A DNA stretch of 55,481 nucleotides from Gammaproteobacteria bacterium (GTDB lineage Bacteria > Pseudomonadota > Gammaproteobacteria > Poriferisulfidales > GCA-002705445), in assembly GCA_018675635.1 (NCBI GenBank), contig JABGXU010000008.1, positions 140,107 to 195,587 of the forward strand, in the 5' to 3' direction. Shown in pieces: positions 45,039 to 53,809 of the stretch. Within the stretch, counting starts at the first letter, position 1. Every line of letters starts with the position of its first letter. A program made the translations under genes and the position numbers. A model generated the notes under the pieces. That model was not told where the DNA came from. It searched no databases and saw nothing but the letters and a program-made list of their open reading frames with translations.

Positions 45039-45560
45039 ATGAAAAAAGTTAGCTTAATTTCAGTAATTTCAGACACGCACGGTCATATCGATAACCACAT
45101 AATCTCTTATCTTAAGAATACTGATATTATAATTCATGCTGGTGATATTTGTAGTACAAGCATTATTTTAGATTTAAATAGGTACTGCGACAAAGTTTTT
45201 TTGGTTGCTGGGAATAATGATATCCCTGAAAATTATTTTGATAAAGAAGATAAAAAAATAATATCAAAATTAAAAAAAGTTAATGTTATTAAAGTTAATA
45301 ATGAAACTATCACAATTGAGCATGGAGATAGATTTGGCCATCATGCTGCCCATGAAGAATTGAGAAAAGCATACCCCGACTCAAAATTAATTATTTATGG
45401 TCATACCCATTATCAAGTTTGCGATCAAGAAAAAGAGCCATGGGTTGTAAATCCAGGAGCTTGTGGTCATACAAGAAATAATGATGGCGGCCCTTGTTTT
45501 ATGCAAATTGAAATAAATGACGATGATGAATGGAAAATAATTCCATATTGTTTCAATTAG
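45039..45560 (+). CDS. YfcE-like metallophosphodiesterase
   Basis: Calcineurin-like phosphoesterase of 173 residues in the YfcE/MJ0936 family. Dimetal ligands are seen in order: SDTHGHID, IIHAGDICS, VAGNNDIPEN, IEHGDRFGHH and IYGHTHYQV. It acts on phosphodiesters in vitro in related proteins; the physiological substrate is unknown. It starts 2 bp after the preceding stop, so it looks like the last gene of the apr transcript. Confidence 0.88.
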   Translation: MKKVSLISVISDTHGHIDNHIISYLKNTDIIIHAGDICSTSIILDLNRYCDKVFLVAGNNDIPENYFDKEDKKIISKLKKVNVIKVNNETITIEHGDRFGHHAAHEELRKAYPDSKLIIYGHTHYQVCDQEKEPWVVNPGACGHTRNNDGGPCFMQIEINDDDEWKIIPYCFN

Positions 45561-45638
45561 ATTCTCGTCCTAAATAATAAACAACTTGCCATAATTATAT
45601 TTGTCATATAGTTTTAACTTTTATTTTGAGAAATATTA

Positions 45639-46451
45639 ATGGACGCAAATTCTATAAAACCTGAGAATTATATAATACAAGATGAGCCTTATTACCATCC
45701 AGTAAGTGATGAAATTGAGGTTTTTGAAAGCGCTTATAAGAATCAATTGCCAGTTTTACTTAAAGGTCCAACAGGATGTGGAAAAACGCGATTTATGGAG
45801 TATATGAGTTGGCGCCTCAAAAGACCCCTCATAACTGTTTCATGCCATGATGATTTAACAGCTTCTGACTTAGTAGGAAGATATTTAATAGCTGGCAGTG
45901 ATACAGTTTGGATAGATGGGCCATTAGCTAAAGCCGTTCGATCTGGAGCAATATGCTACTTGGATGAAATTGTTGAGGCTAGAAAAGACACTACAGTTGT
46001 TATTCATCCTCTATGTGACGATAGAAGAGTTTTACCAATTGAAAAGATAGGTGAGGTTCTTCAGGCTACTCCAGAATTTTGTATGGCAATTTCTTATAAT
46101 CCAGGCTATCAAAGTATTTTAAAAGATTTAAAACAAAGCACTAGACAAAGATTTGTAGCTTTAGAGTTTGATTACCCTGAATCCAAAATTGAACAAGCAA
46201 TTATAGAAAGCGAAACTGGAGCTGATAATAATTTAAGTTCTTTGCTTGTAAAATTTGCACATATGACTAGAAATTTAAAAGGCAATGGTTTAGATGAAGG
46301 AGCGAGCACTAGACTTCTAGTCCATGCAGCAAAACTTATAGCTTCTGGGGTAAATCCAAATACAGCATGCAGGTGTTCTATTTCTGAAGCGTTAACAGAT
46401 GATCCTGAGATGTTAAAAGCAGTTAATGAGCTTAGTTCTTCGTTATTTTGA
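45639..46451 (+). CDS. cbbQ: CbbQ/NorQ-type AAA+ ATPase
   Basis: MoxR-related AAA+ protein of 270 residues in the CbbQ/NirQ/NorQ family, which activates or remodels Rubisco (or nitric oxide reductase) with a VWA partner. Walker A is [16 protein letters not shown], Walker [14 protein letters not shown], sensor region [19 protein letters not shown], and the arginine finger region is STRQRFVAL. No cbbO/norD partner or Rubisco gene is beside it. A 78-bp gap separates it from the yfcE-like gene. Confidence 0.87.
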   Translation: MDANSIKPENYIIQDEPYYHPVSDEIEVFESAYKNQLPVLLKGPTGCGKTRFMEYMSWRLKRPLITVSCHDDLTASDLVGRYLIAGSDTVWIDGPLAKAVRSGAICYLDEIVEARKDTTVVIHPLCDDRRVLPIEKIGEVLQATPEFCMAISYNPGYQSILKDLKQSTRQRFVALEFDYPESKIEQAIIESETGADNNLSSLLVKFAHMTRNLKGNGLDEGASTRLLVHAAKLIASGVNPNTACRCSISEALTDDPEMLKAVNELSSSLF

Positions 46452-46527
46452 AAAAAATTGAGAACTAAGTATAGACAAGGAGAGAACTTTATCTTTAAAG
46501 AGTGCCTCAACCTTTTCCTTAAAATAT

Positions 46528-47001
46528 TTAATCTTCAGTTACTTCATTAAGTGCATTAATTTCAGCATTAGAAGCATCTCTAATATTTATAATATTAACA
46601 TTGAAGTTAATTTTTATATTACAAAGTGGATGATTTCCATCAAGAGTAATTTTTGATTTTGTTATTTTTGTAACGGTAAAAGGCTTTACATCACCTGATT
46701 CATTTTGAAACTCTACTATTTTCCCAAGTACTTGATATTCTTCTGGCACATTACCAATATCGTCTTCAAAAATTAATTTTTTGTCTTGAGTTCCAAAGAC
46801 TTCTCCAGGTTCAAATTCTACGTTAACGTTATCATTAGTAGTTTTATTTTCTAAAGCATCTTCAAGCTTAGGCCACAAACCCATTTTTACTCCATGCACA
46901 TAATTAACAGGAACGTCAACTTGTTCAATAATTTTTCCTTCGTCATTAGAAATAGAATAAGTAAATTCAACATATTTGTTTTTTGTAATTGTATTTTTCA
47001 T
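46528..47001 (-). CDS. slyD: FKBP-type peptidyl-prolyl isomerase, SlyD-like
   Basis: Two-domain FKBP of 157 residues: short FKBP part (VEFTYSISNDEGKIIEQ, YVHGVKMGLWPKLEDAL), inserted chaperone flap (FEPGEVFGTQDKKLIFED through VKPFTVTKI), then the end of FKBP (LDGNHPLCNIKINFNV). The order is that of SlyD/FkpB proteins. The His/Cys-rich nickel-binding tail of E. coli SlyD (196 residues) is missing. chrA lies directly upstream on the same strand with a 2-bp gap. Confidence 0.87.
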   Translation of the reverse strand: MKNTITKNKYVEFTYSISNDEGKIIEQVDVPVNYVHGVKMGLWPKLEDALENKTTNDNVNVEFEPGEVFGTQDKKLIFEDDIGNVPEEYQVLGKIVEFQNESGDVKPFTVTKITKSKITLDGNHPLCNIKINFNVNIINIRDASNAEINALNEVTED

Positions 47002-47003
47002 AA

Positions 47004-48269
47004 TTAAAAATAGATTTTCATCATCATTCCAGTTAAGCCTAAAGTAATTAACAGTGGTAGTATTCCAACTTTAGCTTTTGTTATTGCTAAAAAGCTAAAA
47101 ATTATAAGTAATAGCAAATTTATATCAATTAATTTTACGCCATCATTATCGATCCATAAAGAATTATAAGCAAGCATATAACCAAGATTTGCAATTAATC
47201 CAACAACTGCAGAAGTAATAAAATTTAAGGGTATTTCTAAGCCTTTATTTTTTTTGCTAATTTCAATAATTGGTGCGCCAATAAATATAAAAGCAAAAGA
47301 AGGTAAAAAAGTAAAAAAAGTAGCAATACAAGCGCAAATTAAAGCACTGCTAATAGGTGACCCCAGATTTAAAATATCATTGTACCATCCAACAATAAAA
47401 CCAACGTAAGTTACTATCATAATAAGTGGCCCGGGAGTAGATTCTCCTAGAGCTAGCCCATCGATCATTTGCTGACTAGTTAACCATCCATGAGATTCAA
47501 TAATATTTTGAAAAACATATGGAAGTAGTGCGTATGCTCCTCCAAATGTAACTAGTGCGGCTTGACTAAAAAATAATGAAAGGTCGATTAAAATATTCTC
47601 GTTGGTTAATAAGATAATTAAAAAAACTAATAACCATAATGATACAGATTTAAATAATGTTACTACTGCTTGTTTAGCAAGTTTATTTTTAAAAAAATTA
47701 TTTGAATTATTTTTAATTTTATTATTTTTATTTACTACGGCATGAAATATTAGGCCAATAGTTCCTGCAATTATAATAATAATCGGTAAACTAATATTTA
47801 AAATATTTATTGCTAAAAAAGAAAAAATAGCTGTCAACCAATAATAGTATTTTTTTAAAACTTTTTTTGCGATTTTTATAGAAGCTGAAAATATTATTGC
47901 TATAACAGCAGCTTTTATACCATATAATATTCCTTCGCCCCAAACATTATCAGAATATTGAATATAAAAAAATGTAAGTAAACTTAGAATAAAAAAAGAT
48001 GGAAGAATAAATAAAGTTCCTGCAATTAACCCACCTATACGACCATGCATAAGCCACCCTAAATACGTTGCTAATTGTTGTGCTTCAGGACCTGGTAATA
48101 TCATCGTAAAATTTAAAGCATGGAAAAAATTTTTTTCATCTATCCATTTTCTTTTATCAACAACTTCTTCATACATCATGCTAATTTGTGACGCTGGTCC
48201 ACCAAAACTTATGAAGCCAAGTTTTAGCCAATATAATGTTGCTTTCTTTAAGGAAATTTCTTTTTTCAT
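47004..48269 (-). CDS. chrA: Chromate transporter family protein ChrA
   Basis: Inner-membrane protein of 421 residues, with two homologous CHR domains of about six helices each. First-domain signatures: WLKLGFISFGGPASQISMM, FNFTMILPGPEAQQLATYLG-like region (read as ALNFTMILPGPEAQQLATY). Second domain: FFSQAALVTFGGAYALLPYV and DGLALGESTPGPLIMIVTYVG. Bidomain ChrA exports chromate in known cases; other anions are possible. slyD-like gene follows 2 bp downstream. Confidence 0.9.
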   Translation of the reverse strand: MKKEISLKKATLYWLKLGFISFGGPASQISMMYEEVVDKRKWIDEKNFFHALNFTMILPGPEAQQLATYLGWLMHGRIGGLIAGTLFILPSFFILSLLTFFYIQYSDNVWGEGILYGIKAAVIAIIFSASIKIAKKVLKKYYYWLTAIFSFLAINILNISLPIIIIIAGTIGLIFHAVVNKNNKIKNNSNNFFKNKLAKQAVVTLFKSVSLWLLVFLIILLTNENILIDLSLFFSQAALVTFGGAYALLPYVFQNIIESHGWLTSQQMIDGLALGESTPGPLIMIVTYVGFIVGWYNDILNLGSPISSALICACIATFFTFLPSFAFIFIGAPIIEISKKNKGLEIPLNFITSAVVGLIANLGYMLAYNSLWIDNDGVKLIDINLLLLIIFSFLAITKAKVGILPLLITLGLTGMMMKIYF

Positions 48270-48343
48270 GGGCGAATTTTATTGAAAAATATTTTTTTTT
48301 GTTATAAAATTAATACCCACATAAATAATAGGGATAATAAAAA

Positions 48344-48673
48344 ATGTCAGAAGATATTGTATCAAAAAAAGGAGAAGTTGTCGGCAAGTGGAATGGAGAA
48401 AATGTTGAAGATCTTAAAAAAATACTTTTAGGTATAAAGCAGGATCTTAAAAAGAAAGGAGATAAAGTTGAGCATACAGGGATACCACATAGTGATCAAT
48501 TTCCAGAAGACCTTAAAAATTTTACAGCATATATTTTGTGGGCAGTTGACAAAAAACAAAACGTTCTGGTTGGCTCAGGTGCGAATAGAACTGAAACTGT
48601 TGAAAGTATTAGAGAATTTTATGCTAATGATGATGCGAAGGCTTCAATTGATAGACATAATTTAGAAGATTAA
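48344..48673 (+). CDS. Small soluble protein, unknown
   Basis: Unrecognised 109-residue protein, charged and without membrane segments or signal peptide. Visible segments: GEVVGKWNGENVEDLKKIL, GDKVEHTGIPHSDQFPEDL, AYILWAVDKKQNVLVG and EFYANDDAKASIDRHNLED. No Shine-Dalgarno stronger than GGGAT before the ATG. It is divergent from chrA and convergent with the small gene at 48692. Confidence 0.62.
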   Translation: MSEDIVSKKGEVVGKWNGENVEDLKKILLGIKQDLKKKGDKVEHTGIPHSDQFPEDLKNFTAYILWAVDKKQNVLVGSGANRTETVESIREFYANDDAKASIDRHNLED

Positions 48674-48691
48674 ATAAATTTCCTATACGTG

Positions 48692-48922
48692 TTATTTTTC
48701 CCATTCCCTTAGTATGGGAGCATCTCTTTTTTCAAGAACTAGCATTTCAGCTTCAAGCATGTCTTGAGCAAATACCACCTTGTAAGTATTAGGATTCCCC
48801 GGAGAATGCTTAACACGCAAACCCTTAGCTAAAGCCTTTGCTTCTTTATAAGTTTCAAAGGTATCCATATGATCAACTGACCTAAATTTATTATCTTGAT
48901 ATTTAAATACAAAGTATGGCAT
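48692..48922 (-). CDS. Conserved gammaproteobacterial small protein, unknown
   Basis: A 76-residue soluble protein starting MPYFVFKYQDNKF. An upstream in-frame ATG at 48946 exists, but the shorter start matches a small family I recall in gammaproteobacteria, with MPYFVFK, YKEAKALAKGLR, VVFAQDMLEAEMLVLEKR and a terminal REWEK. No function is known. It is divergent from rpiA with about 40 bp between starts. Confidence 0.72.
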   Translation of the reverse strand: MPYFVFKYQDNKFRSVDHMDTFETYKEAKALAKGLRVKHSPGNPNTYKVVFAQDMLEAEMLVLEKRDAPILREWEK

Positions 48923-48964
48923 ATATGAATTATAATACAGTTTCAAAATTTATAGTAAAATATA

Positions 48965-49633
48965 ATGAGTAATGCCGAATTAAAAAAACAAGCAGTAGCA
49001 AGAGCAGCAATAGATTATATTGAATATGATGATATTGTAGGTGTAGGCACCGGCTCAACAGTAAACTATTTTATAGAGTATCTAAAGCCATTAAAAAATA
49101 AAATCTCAGGCGCAGTTGCGAGCTCTCTGTCAACACAAAAAAAACTTGAGGAAAATGGGATTAAAGTTTTTAATTTAAATGATGTGAATGATATTCCTAT
49201 TTATATTGATGGTGCAGATGAAGTAAATCTAAATTTTCAATTAATTAAAGGAGGTGGCGGCGCATTAACCAGAGAAAAGATTATTGCAGGAGCATCTGCT
49301 AAATTTATTTGTATTGTCGATGAATCAAAAATTGTAGATGTGCTTGGAAAATTTCCTCTACCAGTAGAAGTTCTTCCAATGGCAAGATCTTTTGCAGCAA
49401 GAGAAATTATAAAAAAACAAGGTATGCCAGTATGGCGAGAAGGATTTATCACAGATAATGATAATATAATTTTAGATATCCATCATATGGATATTCTAGA
49501 GCCAATTAAAATGGAGAAAGTATTAAATCAGATTCCTGGTGTAGTAACAGTTGGCCTTTTTGCAGAAAGGGGCGCTGATATAGTTTTAGTTAGTGATGCA
49601 AAAACTGTTAAAAAGTTAAAAATAAATAAATAA
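48965..49633 (+). CDS. rpiA: Ribose-5-phosphate isomerase A
   Basis: Interconverts ribose 5-phosphate and ribulose 5-phosphate in the pentose phosphate and Calvin pathways. Motifs: VGVGTGSTVNYFIEYL, SSLSTQKKLEENGI, YIDGADEVNLNFQLIKGGGGALTREKI (in parts, the Asp-Gly-Ala-Asp and KGGG loops) and FICIVDESKIVDVLGKFPLPVEVLP region. Length is 222 residues (E. coli 219). The stop directly abuts the convergent pseudouridine synthase stop. Confidence 0.96.
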   Translation: MSNAELKKQAVARAAIDYIEYDDIVGVGTGSTVNYFIEYLKPLKNKISGAVASSLSTQKKLEENGIKVFNLNDVNDIPIYIDGADEVNLNFQLIKGGGGALTREKIIAGASAKFICIVDESKIVDVLGKFPLPVEVLPMARSFAAREIIKKQGMPVWREGFITDNDNIILDIHHMDILEPIKMEKVLNQIPGVVTVGLFAERGADIVLVSDAKTVKKLKINK

Positions 49634-50317
49634 CTATTTTTTTGGATTAACTTTTTTAAACTCTCCTAATTTCATTTTATCTATTGAATAATCTCCATAG
49701 TTAGTTCTAATTATTCGATTCACTATAAGACCAAAATTTTCAAAAATTTTTCTTATTTCTCTATTTTTTCCTTCTGTTAATTTTATAGTAAACCAGTTAT
49801 TAGTTTTTAGTTTTTTTATTAAAAATATTTCATCAACTTTATGCAAGACTCCATCTATTTTTATTCCGCTTTTAATTTTTTTTAGATAAGAATTTTGTAT
49901 ATTTCCATAAACTTTCACTTTATATGTTCTTTTAATCTTGTTCTTTGGAAGTTCATAATATCTTGCGAAATCACCATTATTTGTGAATAGCAATAAACCT
50001 TCTGTATTAAAATCTAATCTACCAATAGTTATTAAATTTTTTTTATTTTCAGGTAATAATTCATATACCGTTTTTCTATTCAATTCATCTTTTTTAGATG
50101 TTATATAACCTTTTGGTTTATTTAACACATAAAGTTCAATTTCATTTTGTGGAATTATTAAAGTGTTTTCTACATATACTTCATCAGTATCACTTACTTG
50201 ATATGAAAATTCATTACAAATTTTATTATTAATAATTACTTTATTTTCAATAATTAATTTTTCTGCGTTTCTTCTTGAGCAATGTCCAGAATGGGCTAAA
50301 AATTTTGATAAACGCAT
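49634..50317 (-). CDS. rluB: rRNA pseudouridine synthase, RluB/RsuA family
   Basis: Isomerises uridine in rRNA. An S4 RNA-binding domain at the N-terminus (MRLSKFLAHSGHCSRRNAEK) is followed by the catalytic core with the Asp in IGRLDFNTEGLLLFTNNGDF, and the end motif LTEGKNREIRKIFENFG. Its 227 residues are about the size of the RsuA/RluB core without extra tails. RluB (23S) is preferred to RsuA (16S), but the sequence alone does not decide. It overlaps tas by one base. Confidence 0.83.
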   Translation of the reverse strand: MRLSKFLAHSGHCSRRNAEKLIIENKVIINNKICNEFSYQVSDTDEVYVENTLIIPQNEIELYVLNKPKGYITSKKDELNRKTVYELLPENKKNLITIGRLDFNTEGLLLFTNNGDFARYYELPKNKIKRTYKVKVYGNIQNSYLKKIKSGIKIDGVLHKVDEIFLIKKLKTNNWFTIKLTEGKNREIRKIFENFGLIVNRIIRTNYGDYSIDKMKLGEFKKVNPKK

Positions 50318-51360
50318 TATGGTGCTGGATTAGGGTATTGAGTGTGTATTAATTCAATTTCTTTTAATATTTCATCACTGAGCTTTATGCCTATACTATT
50401 TATATTCTCTTTTAATTGAGTGATGTTTGTTGCTCCTACAATATTACTTGTTATGAATGGCTGTTGATTTACGAAAGATAAGGCCATTTGTGTTGGACTA
50501 ATGCCAAATTTTTTAGCGATTTCAATGTATTTTACAGTAGCTTTTTTTGAATTTTTATTGCTATATCTGTCAAAGCGCTTCCACAATGTTAGTCTTGCAT
50601 TTTTTGGTGATGCTTTAAGATACTTGCCGGTTAAAATACCAAATCCTAAGGGAGAATAAGCTAATAATTTAACATTTTCCATTTGAGAAATTTCTGACAT
50701 ATTAATTTCATATAGTCTGTTTAATAGACTATAAGGGTTTTGAACGGTTACAATTTTATGTAAAGATTTTTGTTTTGCAATTTCTATAAATTTCATTACC
50801 CCCCAAGATGTATCATTAGATAAACCAATAGTCCTGACTTTACCACTTATTATTAAGTTATTTAGAGTCTCGTAACTTTCAAAAATATTATCAATAATTT
50901 TATTTTCATCCTCTTGATTATTTATAAAGTTTAATTTGCCAAAATAGTTTGTTTGTCTTTGTGGCCAATGAATTTGATATAAATCTAAATAATCCGTATT
51001 TAATCTTTTTAATGTATGGCAAATTGCTTCTTCAATATTTTGTTTATCAATTTGAAGAGGGTTTCGAATATATGTAAAGTCAGGCATTGGGCCTGTTACT
51101 TTAGAAGCTAAAATTATGTCTTTTCTTTTTTTATTTTTTTTTAACCATGAGCCGATATATTTTTCAGATAGACCTTGTGTTTTAGCGTTAGGGGGGACTG
51201 GATACATTTCTGCCGTGTCAATAAAATTTACACCATTATCTAGTGCAAAATTTAATTGGTCATGAGCTTCACTTTCGGTATTTTGTTCTCCAAAAGTCAT
51301 AGTGCCTAAACATATCTTGCTTACTTCTATATTTGTATTTCCTAGCTTTGAGTAAATCAT
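50317..51360 (-). CDS. tas: Aldo/keto reductase, Tas-like
   Basis: NADPH-dependent oxidoreductase of 347 residues closely following E. coli Tas (346). Characteristic segments: ICLGTMTFGEQNTESEAH, FIDTAEMYPVPPNAKTQGLSE, YLDLYQIHWPQRQTNYFGKL, VQNPYSLLNRLYEI and LAYSPLGFGILTGKYLKA. The catalytic Asp, Tyr, Lys and His of AKRs are present (DTAEMY, ASKV, QIHWPQ). The natural substrate of Tas is not settled. It is coupled to the pseudouridine synthase gene. Confidence 0.92.
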   Translation of the reverse strand: MIYSKLGNTNIEVSKICLGTMTFGEQNTESEAHDQLNFALDNGVNFIDTAEMYPVPPNAKTQGLSEKYIGSWLKKNKKRKDIILASKVTGPMPDFTYIRNPLQIDKQNIEEAICHTLKRLNTDYLDLYQIHWPQRQTNYFGKLNFINNQEDENKIIDNIFESYETLNNLIISGKVRTIGLSNDTSWGVMKFIEIAKQKSLHKIVTVQNPYSLLNRLYEINMSEISQMENVKLLAYSPLGFGILTGKYLKASPKNARLTLWKRFDRYSNKNSKKATVKYIEIAKKFGISPTQMALSFVNQQPFITSNIVGATNITQLKENINSIGIKLSDEILKEIELIHTQYPNPAP

Positions 51361-51370
51361 AACTACTTTA

Positions 51371-51625
51371 TTAGGGTTTAGTTTTCTTCTTAATTATATT
51401 CTCTTCTTTTTTGCTAGCAGTATTTTTTTTTGGATTATTTTTTTTGGTTTTAAAGTCAGTTTCATACCAACCAGTTCCTTTAAGCTTAAAACCCGCTGAA
51501 GTAACAAGTTTTTTTAATTTAGTTTTATTGCATTGTGAGCATATTGTAAGTTTTTCATCAGAAATTTTCTGAATAATATCAAATTGATGCCCACAGGCTT
51601 CGCATTGGTATTCATAAATTGGCAT
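51371..51625 (-). CDS. FmdB-family zinc ribbon protein
   Basis: Short protein of 84 residues with an N-terminal CxxC...CxxC zinc ribbon (PIYEYQCEACGHQFDIIQ; TICSQCNKTKLKKL), the CxxC_CXXC_SSSS/FmdB type, followed by GFKLKGTGWYETDF and a Lys/Asn-rich tail. The role is unknown; it is probably regulatory or binds nucleic acid. It lies 10 bp upstream of tas on the same strand and is divergent from the DUF3429 gene. Confidence 0.88.
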   Translation of the reverse strand: MPIYEYQCEACGHQFDIIQKISDEKLTICSQCNKTKLKKLVTSAGFKLKGTGWYETDFKTKKNNPKKNTASKKEENIIKKKTKP

Positions 51626-51670
51626 AATTTGTTCCTTTTAAAAAAAAAATAACAGTTTAAAATCATAATT

Positions 51671-52087
51671 ATGATAACTAAGCAAAAATATTTCAGCAAA
51701 ACGTCTATTGCCTTAATGCTATTAGGACTTACACCTTTTATAGCTGCAATTTATTATTTACAGTTATATGATTTCGAGCTTGGTTTAGCAATTTTTATTC
51801 ATTATAGTGTAATTATTTTATCTTTTATAGGTGCAATTAATTGGGGTAGAAACTACGTTGAAAAGTCTTCAGAAGTATTTTACTTAAGTGTTTTGCCAGC
51901 AATGATAGCTTTTTCTTCTTTTTTCTTTTCTTTTTCTAATAATTTAGCAGTACTTGCAGTTGGTTATTTTATTGCTTGGTTAATTGATATGTTTCTTTTA
52001 TTAAAAAATAAAGAATTTTTTATGTATTTAGTGATAAGGACTATAATTACGATAAGCGTAATTTATTTGCATATATACTTGATGTAA
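51671..52087 (+). CDS. DUF3429 membrane protein
   Basis: Integral membrane protein of 138 residues with about five hydrophobic helices. The core LGLTPFIAAIYYLQLYD and FIGAINWGRNYVE, then SVLPAMIAFSSFF, match the DUF3429 pattern. Function is unknown. It is alone on the plus strand, divergent from the zinc-ribbon gene and nearly touching the rpsI stop (4 bp). Confidence 0.8.
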   Translation: MITKQKYFSKTSIALMLLGLTPFIAAIYYLQLYDFELGLAIFIHYSVIILSFIGAINWGRNYVEKSSEVFYLSVLPAMIAFSSFFFSFSNNLAVLAVGYFIAWLIDMFLLLKNKEFFMYLVIRTIITISVIYLHIYLM

Positions 52088-52091
52088 GAAA

Positions 52092-52481
52092 TTATCTTTT
52101 TGAGAATTGCACGTCTTTTCTTGCTTTTCTTAGACCAACTTTTTTTCGTTCAACAACTCTTGAATCTCTTGTAAGAAAACCATTTTTTTTGAGTAAAGGT
52201 CTTAGGGTGTCATCAAGTTTTAGTAGCGCCCTAGAAATACCTAATTTTATAGCGCCTGCTTGACCGGAGGATCCACCACCTTTTACTGTAATTTTTATAT
52301 CAGTTTTATCTAAATTTTCAGTTAGTTTGAGAGCTTGTTTAACTATCATTATATTTGTTTCGCGACTAAAATATTTTTCTAAAGGATCTGCGTTGACTGT
52401 AATTTTCCCAGTACCTTTAGATAGAAAAACTCTAGCTTTTGATTCTTTTCTTCTGCCTGTTGAGTAAAAAACATTATCCAT
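52092..52481 (-). CDS. rpsI: 30S ribosomal protein S9
   Basis: Small-subunit head protein whose C-terminal tail reaches the P site. Visible motifs: [59 protein letters not shown] and the terminal QFSKR. The frame continues upstream, but the ATG at 52481 ([12 protein letters not shown]) gives 129 residues (E. coli 130) and starts 1 bp after the rplM stop. It is co-transcribed with rplM in the usual order. Confidence 0.97.
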   Translation of the reverse strand: MDNVFYSTGRRKESKARVFLSKGTGKITVNADPLEKYFSRETNIMIVKQALKLTENLDKTDIKITVKGGGSSGQAGAIKLGISRALLKLDDTLRPLLKKNGFLTRDSRVVERKKVGLRKARKDVQFSKR

Positions 52482-52482
52482 C

Positions 52483-52920
52483 TTATATTTCCTTGGTAAT
52501 TGGTTTTTGTGCATGATGATTATGTTCTGTCCCTTTATAAACGTGAAGTTTTTTAAACATTGCGCTTCCTAATCTATTTTTTGGTAACATGCCTTTTATA
52601 GCAACTTCTATAATACGTTCTGGTTTTTTTGCTTGTAGCTTTTCAAAGGTAATTGATTTTAAATTACCAATATAACCTGTATGCCTATGATATATTTTAT
52701 TTTCAAATTTATTTCCAGTTACTTTAATTTTTTCTGCATTAATTACAACAACGTGATCACCAGTATCAACATGCGGGGTATAACAAGGTTTGTTTTTACC
52801 TCTTAACATATCAGCAATTTCAGTTGAAAGACGGCCAAGCACTTTATCGGTAGCATCAATTACGTACCAATCTCTTACGACAGTCTCATTTTTCGCACTT
52901 ATTGTTGTTTTTGTCATCAT
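52483..52920 (-). CDS. rplM: 50S ribosomal protein L13
   Basis: Early-assembling large-subunit protein. Motifs: [53 protein letters not shown] and [20 protein letters not shown]. Two consecutive ATGs (52920 and 52917) are possible starts; the protein is 145 or 144 residues. The 5' region carries a possible leader hairpin. It is the first gene of rplM-rpsI. Confidence 0.97.
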   Translation of the reverse strand: MMTKTTISAKNETVVRDWYVIDATDKVLGRLSTEIADMLRGKNKPCYTPHVDTGDHVVVINAEKIKVTGNKFENKIYHRHTGYIGNLKSITFEKLQAKKPERIIEVAIKGMLPKNRLGSAMFKKLHVYKGTEHNHHAQKPITKEI

Positions 52921-52939
52921 AATTATAAACCTTGCATAA

Positions 52940-52956
52940 GGGTGTGAATAATACCC
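52940..52956 (-). promoter_or_regulatory. Leader hairpin before rplM
   Basis: Read on the minus strand, GGGTAT-TATTC-ACACCC forms a six-pair stem with a 5-nt loop 20 bp before the rplM start, followed by TTATGCAAGG. L13 is known to regulate its own operon through a leader in other bacteria, so this may be that site. Identity with the known L13 leader family was not checked. Confidence 0.35.
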
Positions 52957-53001
52957 AAGAAATCGTATATATACAACTTATAATCACCCCAAAAGGCAGT
53001 A

Positions 53002-53658
53002 TTACCTTAATTTTTCAATATTATTGATGATTTGTAACTGAATATCATCAATGCCTCCAATTCCGTTAATTTCGACGTAATTAGTTGGTAATTTTTTAGA
53101 GGATAAGCCTTTATAAAATTCAAACAATGGGTATGTTTGTTCATGGTAGATAGAAAGTCTTTTTTTAACGGTTTCTTCATTATCATCAGGTCTTTGAATT
53201 AAAGCTTCTCCAGTTTCATTATCAATATTGTTTTGTTTTGGAGGATTATGCTTAATATGATAAGTTCTTCCTGATGCTGGGTGAACTCTTCTTCCACTCA
53301 TTCTTTCAATAATTTCATCATCATCAACCATAATTTCAATTACACAATCAATTTTAACTTCTCTGTCTTTTAAAGCATTTGCTTGTTCTAAGGTCCTTGG
53401 GAAACCATCAAATAGAAACCCGTTAGAACAATCTGCTTCACTAATTCTATTTTGGACTAAATCTAATATCAGACCATCAGGAACTAAGTCTCCTTTTTCC
53501 ATAAGATCTTTAGCCTTTAAGCCTAATTCTGTTTTATTAGCTACTGCAGCTCGCAACATATCACCAGTAGATATTTGAGGTATATTTAAATGTTTAGAAA
53601 TAAATTGTGCCTGTGTTCCTTTTCCTGCTCCTGGGGCACCTAGTAATATAATTTGCAT
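53002..53658 (-). CDS. adk: Adenylate kinase
   Basis: Equilibrates ATP, ADP and AMP; it also recycles AMP needed by APS reductase. P-loop [19 protein letters not shown]-site [25 protein letters not shown] and the LID domain with [19 protein letters not shown], which lacks the four zinc cysteines. Length is 218 residues (E. coli 214). It is divergent from pfp across about 150 bp. Confidence 0.97.
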   Translation of the reverse strand: MQIILLGAPGAGKGTQAQFISKHLNIPQISTGDMLRAAVANKTELGLKAKDLMEKGDLVPDGLILDLVQNRISEADCSNGFLFDGFPRTLEQANALKDREVKIDCVIEIMVDDDEIIERMSGRRVHPASGRTYHIKHNPPKQNNIDNETGEALIQRPDDNEETVKKRLSIYHEQTYPLFEFYKGLSSKKLPTNYVEINGIGGIDDIQLQIINNIEKLR

Positions 53659-53809
53659 ATTAAGATCCTTAAAAGTTATTATTGTTAAAATTTTAAAACG
53701 ACAATATAACCCTATGGTTGATAATTATCAATTACTTAGAGGAACTAAACCATAATAATTTGACTATGTTAGAATAATGTCAAAATTAAAGAATTAAGAA
53801 TTAGCTTTC

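Noticed and set aside
46452..46527. AAGGA...TCCTT pairing between cbbQ and slyD as a bidirectional terminator
   Set aside because: The arms are short and AT-rich, with a long loop and no clean T-run, so support is too weak.
52482..52514. Longer rpsI start
   Set aside because: It would run into rplM; the ATG at 52481 gives the conserved S9 N-terminus and usual length.
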